Assembly (NCBI GenBank): GCA_907163345.1 | Contig: CAJQUN010000931.1 | Span: forward strand, 62,001 to 126,000 | Source of the DNA: Haberlea rhodopensis | Taxonomy: Eukaryota; Streptophyta; Magnoliopsida; Lamiales; Gesneriaceae | Reading direction: 5' to 3' | DNA: 64,000 nt | Shown here: in pieces, positions 37,125 to 49,723 of the stretch | Numbering within the stretch: the first letter of the stretch is position 1 | Layout: every line of letters starts with the position of its first letter | Translations under genes and position numbers: made by a program | The notes under the pieces: model-generated | Seen by the model: the letters and a program-made list of their open reading frames with translations, nothing else | Databases searched by the model: none | What the model was told of the DNA's origin: nothing

Positions 37125-37625
37125 AACTACTTTGTTAGGTACAACATTTGTTCTTACTGCGTGATCGATCGAAACGTGGTGTTTGTGCTGCTGTACGGTT
37201 TAAAAGATTTGAGTTGCACCGTTACCATCAGCTATAGCTTTTGGTAAAGCGGCAAGCGCTTCCCATGAGTTGTAAGGAGTACAATTATTGGGAGGGGTAT
37301 TGTTGGGTACAACAATTTGATGTGTGATCGAATCGAAACGTATTGCTTGTACTGTTGTATGATTTAAAATATTTGAGTTGCACTGTTACCGTCAGCTATA
37401 GCTTTTGGTAAAGCGGCAAACGCTTAAAGTCACGTGTTCGATTCCCATGAGTTGCAAGGAGTACAATTATTGGGAGGGGTGTTGTTGGGGTACAACAATT
37501 ACCTTTGATGTGTGATCGAACCGAAACGTAGTGCTTGTACTGCTGTACGATTTAAAAGATTTGAGTTGCATCGTTACCATCAGCTATAGCTTCTGGTAAA
37601 GCGGCAAACACTTGATCGTAGATAC
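37125..37625. repeat. Three tandem copies of a tRNA-related SINE-like unit
   Basis: Three direct copies of about 175 bp (starting near 37132, 37301 and 37482) share GTACAACA, GATCGAA(T/C)CGAAACGT, CAGCTATAGCTTTTGGTAAA and GCGGCAA. The middle copy keeps a Pol III box B-like CGTGTTCGATTCCC at 37433-37446, about 30 bp after a box A-like TAGCTTTTGGTAAAGCGG. The first copy has lost the box B part and the third ends before it. There is no poly(A) tail or target duplication that I can define. Confidence 0.6.
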
Positions 37626-37850
37626 TTAGAGTAAAATATTATTAATTAACAAGCCAAACAACATACAAGAGCAATACATTATTGTGCAAAACAAATATTC
37701 AGATACCTTCGTTATGTCTTAACGACAATAAAATACAGACATATCACGACATTTAAGGACAAATTAAAATGAAAACAGAAGCTTACCAGCACATAGAAAA
37801 CAAACTTCTTGCTTGATCAAACCATATGTTACATAATTAAGTTGCATTAC

Positions 37851-38876
37851 TTAACACCTGTTCTTGCATTTCTCCATGGCTCTTGGTGCTGAAATTAGAG
37901 TAAAAGCTTATATCTATCATTTTTTTATAACTATTTTTGATGTAGAACAAAACAATCACATATTAAATTTTGATTAAAGAGTTATAACATCATCAAAAGT
38001 ACGAAATTTAGGCCAGTAATTGTATGTTCCAATAAAAGTGTCCTTTTTTGTAAGAATGCAAGTCACTTGTTCTTCACATGTAACTTTTCCATATAGCATC
38101 TGGTATGAATGTAATAGGTGGCTTTGTACAACCTAGACATTATGGCAAGCTTAGAAATAACATCATTTTCAAAGAGATTTCAGCATCGTAGGAGGTAATT
38201 ATGTATTTGGTCAAATTTAAAACTTGGCAATGGTTACGGTTAGGGGAGATTGATTCAATTCTTACTCAACTAATGATTGGGTACAAGAACCCAGAATTTG
38301 CATAGCTTCTTTTTGAGTATGTGTTCTGGTGGTTTGATTTACAAGTTGAGTCTTGCTCTGTTAGAAGCGTAATCTAGACTAATATAGACTTGGGTTTCGA
38401 GCATCTCTCGTGCTCTATTTTTATATATATATTAGAAGAAAAAAAGAGGTAGACGTACCGATGCCAATTGCTTCTGATCCTTTCATGATACGAAGGCGCT
38501 TGCATGAATCAACAAACATTCTGCACATAATTAATGCAAATCATAATCAAAACAATTAAACTAAGCATTAATTATTAATAGTTACTTAATTGCAGAAGTT
38601 AATGCCTATAAATCTCTGGATATTCGATAATTCTTAAGACACCTATCAATTTTTTTAAATAAAAACTAAGTTTATAAATAAATGAGCGTAATTAATAAAC
38701 ATAAAGTGGGTAATTAATCGATATATATACTTACTCCCATGGTACATCCCCCACGAGCATCCAATCACCATCCTTATCTTCATATGTGGGAACATATTCA
38801 GAGCTATTCAGCAAATCCATTAATTTCCTCTCATTCATAAAATCTATCATTCCTTGGGTCCCATAATTGCCTGTAT

Positions 38877-38922
<46 letters not shown>

Positions 38923-40779
38923 GTATATCACCATTACATTAATTATCGACTGGAATTATTTGATTTCACCTTAAATTTAATTAATCACTAAACAACCATT
39001 ATAATAATTAAAGCTCAAAGAATTTTGTAAAAAAAAACTTATATAGTAAGATCAAAAACTATCAAATTATATTATATTTGGAAAAATAAATCTTTAAACT
39101 TTTGACTTAAAAATAGTTCCTTACTCAAAAAAATTCGAATCAGATTTCACCAACAATGAAACAAAATAGACAGGCAAATCTGAAATAATTGACTGTACAT
39201 AAACGAAGGACATCACATATTTTAAGGTACGATTTATTATAAACTACAGGATTCGTAGAGAATAACTCCTCCAAGGAAATGTTTACAAATGCTTTAACTT
39301 TCGGTGATTAATTTTCTTGTTTCTACTATTATTTCTCTAAAATAAAGCAGATATATGCAAGTCATGGTTTTTTTTTTTGCTTTAACTTATATGATGATAA
39401 TTTTATAATTAATTGAAGTTCATTAAGCTGTTTTTTTTTAATTTTAACAGCAAATACTCAATATGTTTACTTAAAAATAACTTTTTCCAATTCTAAACAA
39501 AGTAACATAGAAGTTATGTATTTAAATAAGCAATTGCAAACACACCTTAAACTTTGCTCACTTTATAATAAGAGCCGCTATGCATCGGAGTTAACTACGT
39601 ACAAAACTTATAAATTCCTTCAAATATTTGAATTTTACTTTTCGTTTTAATATTTTAGTGTATTGCATGTGAATTTTATGCTACAATTCAAACAAACCAT
39701 TCTCGTTAAAACCATCGACTGGATCTTCTAGGTAGATATATGATAATATTTCATGAAATATATGTATTTATTGTGCTAGCGTATAACTAACTACTTACCC
39801 ATGGTGAAAGAGCTAAACATTTTGGCCAAGGCATCGGAGAGTTGTTGATAGCTCTTGTACATTTTCAAGTCCACTTTCCGGAGATACGGCGCACCATCCA
39901 TTGACACCTTCACAAAGGTGGCGGTGGCGGTGGCGGCCACGCCGTTGTTGCTTGAATTCTTCTCTGTCGATTCTTCATTATTGCTCTTCTGATGCGCCAT
40001 GATGTTCTTGCGGAAAGACCGGACTGGTGGCCATCCCACCACTTGTGCCCTAAACTCAATTTTTTTCAAAATATATTCGAAAATTTATTTTAAATAATAA
40101 TAAAGAAGGTTAGAGACCTACAAATTATTTTAGAGAATATCATTCCTATTACCATGCATAAATTAATTCAGTTCAGAGAAAAGATACAAAATAATTTATA
40201 TACTAGAGACCATCGAGCCTCTCATTTCCTTTTTTTTTTTTATTTAAACATGAACAGAATTTATATAATAACACGATAACTTTACGTGCACAAATATTTG
40301 TTTGCGCACGTCAAACTCACATGGTTGCAAGTGTAATTGTTTCCATAAAATGTGATAAAAAATTCATACCTTATCAATAATTCATTGAAGAAAATTTCAG
40401 TTATTACTTTTTGAAAAAGAATTAATAAAAGTTTGGCATACAAAATACGTTGTTAACTCTCCCACTTTTATGTTGTAAAGGGTTGAATAAAAACTAACTT
40501 AGCTGGTGGCTTGACTGAATCTTTGGGAGGAGCCACGGCCTTCTCCTTAGACGAACTTTTCATGGGATCCTCCAGATCTGAAGCAGCTGATTCATTAGAT
40601 TGAAGTTTGAGTTTCAGATCAACAGTTTCAGAAAACCCTCTCTTCCCAGTAAACTTGACGAGATCAGCTTCACCTCCGGAGCCGCCGCCGGGAAGTCCGA
40701 GGCATAGCTCAGTTTCCTTCAGAATCAGGCCATACTCCTCACCGAGCAAAGCCGACGACAATTTCCGGCCAACTTGCAT
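37851..40779 (-). CDS. IAA7/14: Aux/IAA auxin-signalling repressor, IAA7/14/17 type
   Basis: Five exons in phase: 40779-40499, 40049-39799, 38870-38735, 38520-38459, 37888-37851, giving 255 residues. Domain I has the EAR repressor motif ELCLGLP (residues 24-30). The GKRGFSETVDLKLKLQSN motif is typical of this clade. The degron VVGWPPVRSFRKN (about 97-109) is intact, so the protein should be degraded through TIR1/AFB and auxin. The PB1-type domains III/IV are complete (KVSMDGAPYLRKVDLKMY; YVPTYEDKDGDWMLVGDVPW; CKRLRIMKGSEAIG). The upstream in-frame TTG (40812) is not a start; the first ATG is 40777-40779, which still leaves a 20-residue N-terminal extension before LKETEL. It acts in the nucleus and binds ARFs. 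Confidence 0.95.
38879..38932. repeat. (TA)n microsatellite in Aux/IAA intron 2
   Basis: About 50 bp of TA dinucleotides interrupted by TGTA, next to the exon 3 acceptor at 38871-38873. Length variation here could affect the branch-point and polypyrimidine region. Confidence 0.9.
39240..39557. mobile_element. MITE copy inside Aux/IAA intron 2
   Basis: The reverse complement matches the 317-bp MITE at 45924-46240: AAGTAACATAGAAGT, TAAGCAATTGCAAACACACC at the right end, and the CTACTATTATTTCTCTAAA and AATTAATTGAAGTTCATTAA blocks inside. The left end is not precise. Confidence 0.65.
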
Positions 40780-41500
40780 CAAACCTTTCGTCTTTTTCTC
40801 CGCCGAGGGCAACTTTTTTCTTTCTTTCTCTCTTCTTCTTCTTCTTCAACTAGTTATGATTTGAGGTGAAGCGAGTTTTGTGAGTGTTTTGTTTTGTTTG
40901 TGCAATAATATTAATAATATGTCAGAGGAAACAATGCGTATGACTTTCATGTGCAAATATACCAATGGTTCCAATGAGGCTATCAATTTATGTCTAATCG
41001 CGTTTTGACACGTGGAAATTGCATAATAAATGAAAAATATAGATTTGTCTTGGATCATGAGCATGTTACTAAAATAATTAGAATTTTATTTTAGATGCAA
41101 AAGTTGATTCAGAATTTCAATGATTATTATTTTGGCAGGTCATTAATTTTCTCAATAAGGAACGGATATTCGAGTTGAAGTATATGTAACTTTTATATAA
41201 GAGAAGATGTAAGAAAGTCGCTTACGATAGTTTAGTCACGTACCAGTAATACGCTTATGCGTCGATTGAAGTCTATGGATCACGAGAGCGAGAGGACGAC
41301 CAAAGAATGCATGTCTCGAAGTTATACGCAAAGACTTGGAGTTCAAGGGGATTAAATGAGAAAGTTTGATCGATAGAAGCGTTTGAAGAATATTGACGCA
41401 CGTGTCTGACCCGACTTAATTTTCTCAATTGTTCATGTAGCATAATCCAATTAATTGAAATTAAACACTTAGTTATTGTTGTATTAATTTTCTCAAATGA
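40780..41500 (-). promoter_or_regulatory. Upstream region of the IAA7/14-type gene
   Basis: An AAG-rich tract at 40815-40850 lies just before the start, typical of a plant 5' UTR. Further upstream are one AuxRE core TGTCTC (41312-41317) and a G-box CACGTG followed by TCTGAC (41399-41409). Aux/IAA genes are known to be auxin-induced through AuxREs, but a single core element is weak evidence. Confidence 0.35.
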
Positions 41501-41529
41501 TATCTCGATTTCGAATTTCGTAAGGTTGT

Positions 41530-42710
41530 GTTTGGATTGATGGATTTGATTTGGAGACGGAATTGAATAATGGATTTAAAATGACACCCATTTTGGAGCC
41601 ATTAGGTAAGGTGCCTTTTGAAACCGGTGCAGCGCCTGACACCAAGTTGATTTCCAACTCTAATTCACGGTTTGGAACTGAACCAAGCAGCTCTTCGGGG
41701 AAGACATCCGGAGACTCTTGTACTACCGCAATGTCTTCTATCATGGGTTCGTCTTCTTCTTTTACCACCCTTATTGGTGCTAGGTATACTTCTTCACCGT
41801 TCTTCATGGCTTTCCAAGTTTATGCTGCATATAGTAGGAATTTTCGTTCCTTGGCTTTACCGTGATACACGATCTCTATCTCGTCTGGAGTTCGTAGTTT
41901 GACATCCTTGTTGCGGCAGTCAAATACCGCATGGTATTTAGCTAACCAATCCATTCCAATTATAACCTCAAATTCCACCATGTTGAGTTGAATTAACTCG
42001 GCATTAAACACCCTTTCATTAATACTGAGATTGCAATCTCGGTGTACACTGTGTGCTATTAAGGTTTTATTAGTGGGTGTTGCTACACTGTATGGTTTAC
42101 TGAGTAATTCCGGTCTAAGAGCTAATTTTTATCAAACCTTTTGGATATAAATGAATGTGTGGCACCACCACAGTCAAACAATGCATAAGCAGGTAATCCG
42201 TTTAATAAAATGGTACCTGTCACGACGTCATATGCGTCCTATGTCTCCTCTTGTGTTATGGCAAAGACCCGGGCATTTGGTTTATTCTCCTTTGGTTTGT
42301 TTGGAGGGTCGCCATTACTTGTAACTGTCCCCTTTACCTCAGGTTCAGGACATTCTGTAAATCTCTGGTGGTTTGGGTGTGATGTGGGTTGTCTGTCGCG
42401 TGTGGTGGCGGAAGGGGCGGCGACGGATGGACAGAAGGTTGATGTATTGATTTTTGAATTTTATCTTTTTATTTATTTATTTTTTAAAATTTTTTGGGAA
42501 TTAAAACCGAATAATCGTTACTCACTTGATTAATCAGATTGATATTCTTCTGATTTCGTAATTAGCGAGGTTCGACTTTTTCCAACTGATTTTATTTCAT
42601 TCATTTGGTCTGCTCTACTAGGTTTTATAATATAGTGTTACATCTCAACTAGACCACTAAAAGTCTTTTCCCAGCGGAATTATGGAACCTGGTTTGCTAT
42701 ACCACTAAAA
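41530..42710 (-). pseudogene. Ty3/gypsy polyprotein remnant (protease and start of RT)
   Basis: Minus-strand reading: the protease motif LFDCGGATHSFI (about 42185-42150), SVATPTNKTLIAHSVHRDC, then EVIIGMDWLAKYHAVFDCRN (about 41970-41910), a TAG stop at 41820-41822, VYLAPIRVV and SPDVFPEELLG with NLVSGAAPVSKG (to about 41590), the region just before the RT palm. The coding frame is lost beyond that. The catalytic motif reads DCGGA where active elements have DSGA. PBS-like sequence (TTTTAGTGGTATAGC on minus) adjoins the LTR end at 42710. gag and the rest of pol are missing. Confidence 0.85.
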
Positions 42711-43460
42711 TGTCACGCCCCGAGACCGGGGTCAATAACACTGGCATTGATTTCCAATAACCACTTGAAATCAATAAGCTTCGTAATACCGTATTCAATG
42801 AAAAACCAATCTATTAGTCCATAAAAATAAATAATTATATTTACAACTGAAATTAAATTGCATAACCAATTCCTAAAAGTCTTAAAACGAAATAAAATAA
42901 CGAAAGCCTAATTAAACAAAATTTAAAGTCTTTATTTCATGTAAACGCAGCGGATCACCAACCCCAAAATTGGTGTTGTTCTTCATCTTCAATTTCTTCC
43001 TCGTCTTTATCTGGGAAGGGAGAGTAATGGGTGAGTGTTTTGAAAAACACTCAGCAAGCAGGGACCAATCGATGTGAATATAATACATAATAATAATTTT
43101 TCGAAAATATATGTCATAACCGGATCATAAACTTACATGAATACATCTTAACATAATTGCTTCCATTGAGCCATAACAATAATTGATCCCATCGAGCCAT
43201 AATATAACATACATATCAGAAAACATTTTTCATATACGTTAATCACAATAAATCCTCTAATTTCCTCTTGGTACTGGTATCAGTCTCTAGACTTAACCCT
43301 CCTAGAGATAAGGTCATAACATCGGATCACCCACGAATAAAGGGTCTGAATTTTCCAGAACAACGGTTAACCACCGTATCAGGTCAGAAAAATGGTTATA
43401 ATCCCACCCCATCAGGGCCATAAGGAATTCCTTCAAATCAGATTTCGAATCTATCCCTAT
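42711..43460 (-). repeat. Probable LTR of the truncated gypsy element
   Basis: Starts TGTCACGCCCCGAGACCGGG, a common terminal sequence of plant gypsy LTRs, and lies immediately next to the PBS-like site. The far end is not defined; I see no matching second LTR in the window, so the end coordinate is a guess. Confidence 0.5.
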
Positions 43461-44006
43461 AAGAAATTTTAATTATGTATCTATTATTTAGAGTTTTAAT
43501 CCTACTAGAATACTTAATTATCTATCTTATTAATTAGAGTTTTATTCCTATTAGAATTCTGAATTATCTAATACGTGTTTGACTTGAACAAGTTACCTTA
43601 AGTTGTTGAATGATAACAAATTCTCTGTCTTTACATATTGTCTATTTCTAATATTGCATTTGTAATATACAGTTAAAATAGATTGGTCATACCTATCTAA
43701 TGATTTAAAATGGGATATGAATACCTCGCTATTCACTGGGTTTTTTGGTTCATATAATCATGAAATTTGTAGTTATGCAACCACGGGGCCTATAAAAATG
43801 TTACACCCAAAAATGCTCCTATCAGTTAACAGTGAAATTTGGTAAGGAGATTGATTATTTGGGGTATCATTAGGAAGTTTTCCATTAATTTATGACAAAG
43901 TTTTACTCATTGTTGGACTCCTTTATGACAAGGAAACACGTAGACCAAGTTCGAACAGAAAATTCTTAATTTATTAACCTACAATATAAGGATTATTGTA
44001 CAAAAA

Positions 44007-44049
<43 letters not shown>

Positions 44050-45923
44050 TAGTATGTATTAAAAAATAATTGCATTGAGCTTTCATGATTTTGGATTTTT
44101 TAAAACCTAATTAAATACAATTTAGGGTAAATTTAGAAAATAGTTCCATAAAATATGATCTTTTACAATACTAGTCCCCCTTTTAGGACTATATAATCCC
44201 AAATAAAGTTTTAACAAATTTAGTCATATAAAAATTAATTTTTGACAAAAGTTGTATCATAATTAAATATGGTGATTTGGGATAACTTTTGATTAAAAAC
44301 AAAAATTTTGGACTAATATTGATTAATAACAAAAGTTTGAGACTTTTTTTATATTAAAAACAATTTTGACGAGATTATATTTAATTAATTAGGACTAAAA
44401 TTACAAAATCTCTATTTTACAGGACCATTTTTAAATTTACAGTCTCAAACTCTTTTGCCAAATCTTACACAAATTTTGAGCTATGGCTCTAAATTATTAT
44501 TATTTTTTTCTTTTTACCAGATCTTTTGTATTACACTTGATTTTGACATTGATTCCTAAAATAAAATTTTTGAAAGTCTTGCGTATTTGATTAAATGAAA
44601 CATTCTGATATTTGTGAGACCGTATTTTTGTCCCTTAAAATGGGGTTTTCTTCAACAACGACCCATTTTGGGGGAATAGTATTAATAGTTAAAAGTAGAA
44701 ATTTCAACTCATTTTAATTTGGAACTAAAATCTTATACCGCCAAAGGCATTAAATTAACCTTTTTATTCAGATTTTCGGTCACTTACCTAAGTCCACGCT
44801 CACAAATCGGAAAAGACATTTCTTTTTTTCTTTTTTTTTAAAAAGACAAGTTATATATATATATATATAAACAATGTGGGTGTGTGTTGAGAGTTGTATC
44901 CCACATTGAGAACTTGAAAGCTATATATACATGCTCATCATCTCTCGCGTTATCATTCTACATGTTTGACTTATATAATGTCACCCATTAGGGGGGGTGT
45001 TGAGAGTTGTTATCTCATATTGAAACTTGAAAGTTATACATACTCCTTATAAAATATTCTGGGTTACCTCACAACCAATTGGTTATGAGTAGTAACCTCA
45101 TAAATTCTTAACAATGTGGAGGACGGGTAAGTGGGTCGTCAATTTAGTGAAACATTTTTTTTCTACATATTACTCTCTCTTTATTTTATCTATAGGTTAT
45201 TGTTGGAAGTGATGTAACCATCAATTTTTATGCGTTCGTTGATGGATGTGCAATCATCTATCATCTAAGGCATAACAAATTTGACATATTAACATCCACG
45301 TGGTATAACCCTCATTTTCTCATATCGTTTAGTATGAGGATTTACGATGTTACTTATAAAAAATAAAATTACATTTCTTCTCATATCTATAGTTTTTGAA
45401 CATTTTAAGTTTTTGTCTTTTTGTGTCAACTGTCTTTAGTCGGCAAGTTTTATCTATTATTTTTTTTTTTCTAAAAACAATTACGATATTAAATTTTCTT
45501 ACATAGAAATACACTTTAATCATCAGCCAGCTATAAGTGTACCCTACTTGAGCCATCTGCTCTGATGCGCCACTATAATATGCTATTATCTAATTATTCA
45601 ATTTAACACAAATTTCACATTCAAAATTCTTAGGTAGTATTGGATAGTCGAAGGTTCTTACATGAAAATATTTTAAATCATCGAAATAAATCCACCTGAT
45701 AAGTTTGTATATTTTAAAAATATTGGTTCGAATTAACAGCTAGAATCAATTTCTTCGATAAAATCTCAAACAATCACTCCCAACCAAATAATTATTTAAT
45801 GAATGAAGATTATTCTCTTTCGTAAATTTATTTATATATTGCGAAAAAAGTACTCCATATTATATAAACACCTTCTTTGAACTTGGGAGTCAAAATCACA
45901 CAAGACATTTTATACGGTTATTA
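43461..45923. other. AT-rich spacer with simple repeats
   Basis: No gene. It holds a (AC)n(AT)n run at 44007-44048, a (TA)n at about 44852-44870, and two partial copies of a repeat containing GTTGAGAGTTGTATCCCACA (44890-44950 and 45000-45060). Confidence 0.5.
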
Positions 45924-46240
45924 GGGTGTGTTTGCGATTGCTTATTCAAAGCACTTCTATGTTACTTTTGCTTAAAGTTGAAAAAAGTTGATTTTAAGCA
46001 AACACATTGAGTGTTTTATTTAAATAAAAAAGAAGTTTAATAAACTTAAATTAATTACGAAATTACCACAAAACAACTTAAAGCAGTCAAAAGCATGGCA
46101 TGACATGCTTCTCTGCTTCTGCTTTTTTCTGCTTATTGTTTAGAGAAGTAATAGCAGAAGCAAACAAATAAAACACCAAAAATTACTTTTTAATCTAAAA
46201 AGCATATAAGCAGTTTTTATAAGCAATTACAAACACCCAC
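45924..46240. mobile_element. Tourist-like MITE, 317 bp (best copy of the family)
   Basis: The left end GGGTGTGTTTGCGATTGCTT and the right end AAGCAATTACAAACACCCAC are imperfect inverted repeats, flanked by TTA at 45921-45923 and 46241-46243. Internal GCTTCTGCTTTTTTCTGCTT and AGCAGAAGCAAAC segments are also self-complementary. Other copies are at 49399-49723, 39240-39557 and 25975-26230. Confidence 0.85.
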
Positions 46241-48069
46241 TTAACATTTAATCGTATTGTAATTAAGTGTGGCCCACAGATGCAAAATATTATGAGAATC
46301 TTGGGCAAAATAATAATGATTCCAAATGTAGGTTGAAAATGAGACAGTGGATCCCCATGATGGGGTCTCATCAGCCCACTAATTGCTTGGAATGCCTCAG
46401 TCAGCCTTATCGCCTTTCTTTACCAATCTAACACGCTGTTTCGTGGTACCATACCATTATCAATAATCACATTATTTTCATCTTTGAAGTTATTATAAGG
46501 GGTCATGCCTAATAGTCGTCACCCTTCTCGTTTTGTAAATGGTTCGAGTTCGAGTTCGACCCTCACTTTTAAGAATTACATGCGACACTTAACAATGGTG
46601 GGCACTACCATTACTTGTTCTTCCAAAACTAGAAAATAATTAAAAAACATAAATACTCAAAAAAAAAAAAAAAAGACTGTTGATATGGAGACTAAAAAAA
46701 AAAAATTAAATTTGGGGCTCCAAAAAGATATGGAGAATCGCATTCTTTGGTGTAGAATCCCTTTACGATGTGCTTTTGGCCACATTTGATTTTATAGGAT
46801 CTTTCCCTTGTTCATTCTTGATTTTGTGATTTATTTTTTGGAGGTTGAGGATCATGTTCGATCAATGGGGTTTAATTACACAATATTCCAGCTTCATGTC
46901 TAAAGTTAAGTTCCTCTAAATTTATTTATTTTATAAACCTATGATTGATTGATTGTCATTATACTGTTAATCAGTTCTAACTAACGATATGCTAATTCAA
47001 ACGTAGTGTTTTGATTTTAAGTATTTTCTTTATTCTAGAAGTTACAATGATCCTACAAAATTCAAAACTCAATGTTATACTCAAATGCAGACTCAATAAT
47101 TCTACCGAAGTCCTCTTTACGACGATTTAACATCTTTCATGAAATTTGGTAGGTTTAACTAGAATATAAGGTAAAGAGACGAATCTTCTTAGTACATAAG
47201 AGTTAGTTCACCACGGCTTATTTTTGAATCCATAACTTTGAGAATTTTCCCTATCATATCATATGTCTTAGGAAAGTCTATTGATTTTAGGGTATCCTTA
47301 GTTCGTAATAGATACGAATGAAGACTTCGTGAATCACTGAATCCAGATATTGTTCACCGTATAACATCACTAGTCGTTCAATCATATCATATATCTGCTT
47401 TTTTGGGCAAGTGCAATCTCCGAAAGAAAAAAATAATTTATTACCCCTAAAATTACATTTGCACTCTCTAGAATTGTATTTTGCCCCCATCCAAAATTGT
47501 TGATTACCTACTTAAAATTGTATTTTGCCCTCCCAAATTGTTTTCCGCCAATTTTTTATGTTATTTACCCCTCATATTTATTCTAAATCCTCCCCTGGTT
47601 TTACTATAATGCAACTGCATCTTGTTCTGCGCGTAAGGATAATTGTTATGTATCATATATTGCTAATTTTTTTAAACTAATGATCGCTTTAGGCACAGAT
47701 GAATTTTTGCACTATAATTTCAGTTAAACCAACAATATTTTAGGTGATTTTAAACATTAATATTCCACATAAAATAACAACTAGATTTTTGCTATTAAAG
47801 TCTAGTTATTCTTGGATAGTATACAATACTTATTATTACCCATTGCTGGGCCGGATTGTGAGAATGACTGGCGGTCCCAAAATAATTCTGGGATGGAACT
47901 TGTACCACAAAATCTTAGAATGCATCTGTCTTGAAATTCAACCCAATTATTGTTACAGCCCATTAGAAAACAACTATTGGCATTACATTCTTTCCACATC
48001 ACATTCAGTCCTAGTTAGGATTTAATAATATGCGCGATGGATACCTACAAGAAAAGTGAGGGAAAAAAA
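46241..48069. other. Spacer without supported genes
   Basis: Repeated phrases such as AAATTGTATTTTGCCC near 47460-47535 suggest an old repeat. The ORFs at 47287-47490 and 47744-48025 show no known domain. A tRNA-like phrase GGTTCGAGTTCGAGTTCGAC at about 46540 is not part of a tRNA. Confidence 0.4.
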
Positions 48070-48365
48070 TGGGTTTTTAGCAACGAATATCCTTTTGTTT
48101 TCTAAATATGTACTTTACACCATTGTGGGTTGAAAAAAGTCAATATACCCGGTGGTTTAAAAATATGCAGTTTATTAACTATGATTTGTGAATAGGTGCA
48201 AAACACCCATGCATGTATGACGTGTGAGAGAACAACGCGATATGTTTTGCAAACCACATGTGAAAAAATGTATATTAGCGATACCATGTGTGGGTAAAAT
48301 GTCTATTTACAAGCCACAATGGGTAAAATACCTATTAACAATATCACATATATGTTTCCTTGAAC
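48070..48365. repeat. Dispersed repeat, copy 2 (inverted relative to 35385-35660)
   Basis: GTGCAAAACACCCATGCATG and TTTTGCAAACCACATGTG, with GGTAAAATGTCTATTTACAA, are the reverse complements of blocks in the 35.5-kb copy. Confidence 0.6.
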
Positions 48366-48607
48366 ATGTATAATTACAAAGTTCTCGACATCCGAAGGAG
48401 CTGGTTATATGATTCCTCTTAGAATTAGAATTACTCCCATATAAAATATACTAATATCGAAATTCGAATAGAGGTGATCTTCATCACATGTCCTGATTCG
48501 AGAAAAGGATGAGATAGTGAAGTAATACTTGATCATCTACACATTGATTTGATATGAATTTAATATAATTTTTTCTCTTAATTTTCTAGGAATTGCAGTG
48601 GATTGGA

Positions 48608-48609
<2 letters not shown>

Positions 48610-48658
<49 letters not shown>
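48610..48658. repeat. (AT)n microsatellite
   Basis: Forty-nine bp of uninterrupted AT dinucleotides. Confidence 0.97.
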
Positions 48659-48660
<2 letters not shown>

Positions 48661-49398
48661 ATTGTATCTCAACTACCAACTCTTTGTCTTGCATTTAAAT
48701 GAAGGACTGTGATGATTAAATGGTCCATCCCATTTGAACTAATTATGATTTATTTTTCAAATTAAAAGATAAGTTCAGTCCTTCCCATTTATCCCTATTA
48801 TTCTTTGGATACGCATGGGAGAAAGTAAGTTAAAAAAGTAAATTGAAGCACTTAAAGCCGACCATTCTCAAACTTAAAAATTATACTGTAAATTTAAAAT
48901 TTAATTTTGTGTAGCAAAGAAAGAGAGGACACATCTCATTTGCTTTTCTCTTGTTACTTCTCTTATACAATCCGGCAAAATTGTTACCTTTGGTATGTTT
49001 GTTTTTTTTTTTATATTTTTTCTTTGAGCAGGACATTCTTCTGCTATTAATAATTTCTGTCAACATCTAGGACTTTAGCTGGGAAAGAAAGGTTGCAATG
49101 TCTTGACTTATTTGGCTATGTTGTATTTGGAGCATCTAGAATCTTAAAAATAATGTCTTGTTTAGGAGCAAAGAGGTATCATCGGAGTTTGTGGTCGAGC
49201 TGATCAAGGTTCGATCATGGACTTGGTTTACGGAGAAAGATAATGGTCTCTCTTTTTCACATTGGTATCAATTCTCTTCTCTTTGTTTTGATGGATATTT
49301 GTCTTTTGGACTCTTAGTTTTCTTATCAGTTTGGTATCATTTCCTTTTCTTTGTTTTCTTGGATTTTGTAAGCTTTGGAATTTTAGCTGGTCCTGTAC

Positions 49399-49723
49399 TG
49401 TGTGTGTTTGCAATTGTTTATTCAAAGTATTTCTATGTTGCTTTTGCTTAAAGTTGAAAAAAGTTGTTTTTAAGCAAAATCATTGAGTGTGTGCTATTTA
49501 AATAAAAAAACAGCTTAATAAAGTTCAATTAATTACAAAATTGCCACAAAACAACTTGAAGCAGTCAAAAACATGTTATGATCTGCTTCTCAACTTTTGT
49601 TTTTTCTCTGCTTATTTTTAGAGAAGCAATAGCAGAAGCAAGGAAATAAAACACTCAAATTCTATTTTTTTTTTATCTAAAAAACTGATAAATAGTTTGC
49701 AAAAGCATTTGCAAGCACTCACT
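49399..49723. mobile_element. Second well-preserved copy of the 317-bp MITE
   Basis: Same orientation as the 45924 copy and collinear over its length (ATTTCTATGTTGCTTTTGCT, AGAGAAGCAATAGCAGAAGC, TTGCAAGCACTCAC). No clear target duplication remains. Confidence 0.75.

Noticed and set aside
40780..40812. Aux/IAA start at 40812
   Set aside because: The codon there is TTG; the first in-frame ATG is at 40777-40779.
41515..41580. MITE end at GGTTGTGTTTGGATTGATGG
   Set aside because: It resembles a common plant MITE terminus, but I found no inverted partner or target duplication nearby.
46535..46570. tRNA-like GGTTCGAGTTCGAGTTCGAC
   Set aside because: It is a short GTTCGA repeat with no cloverleaf around it.
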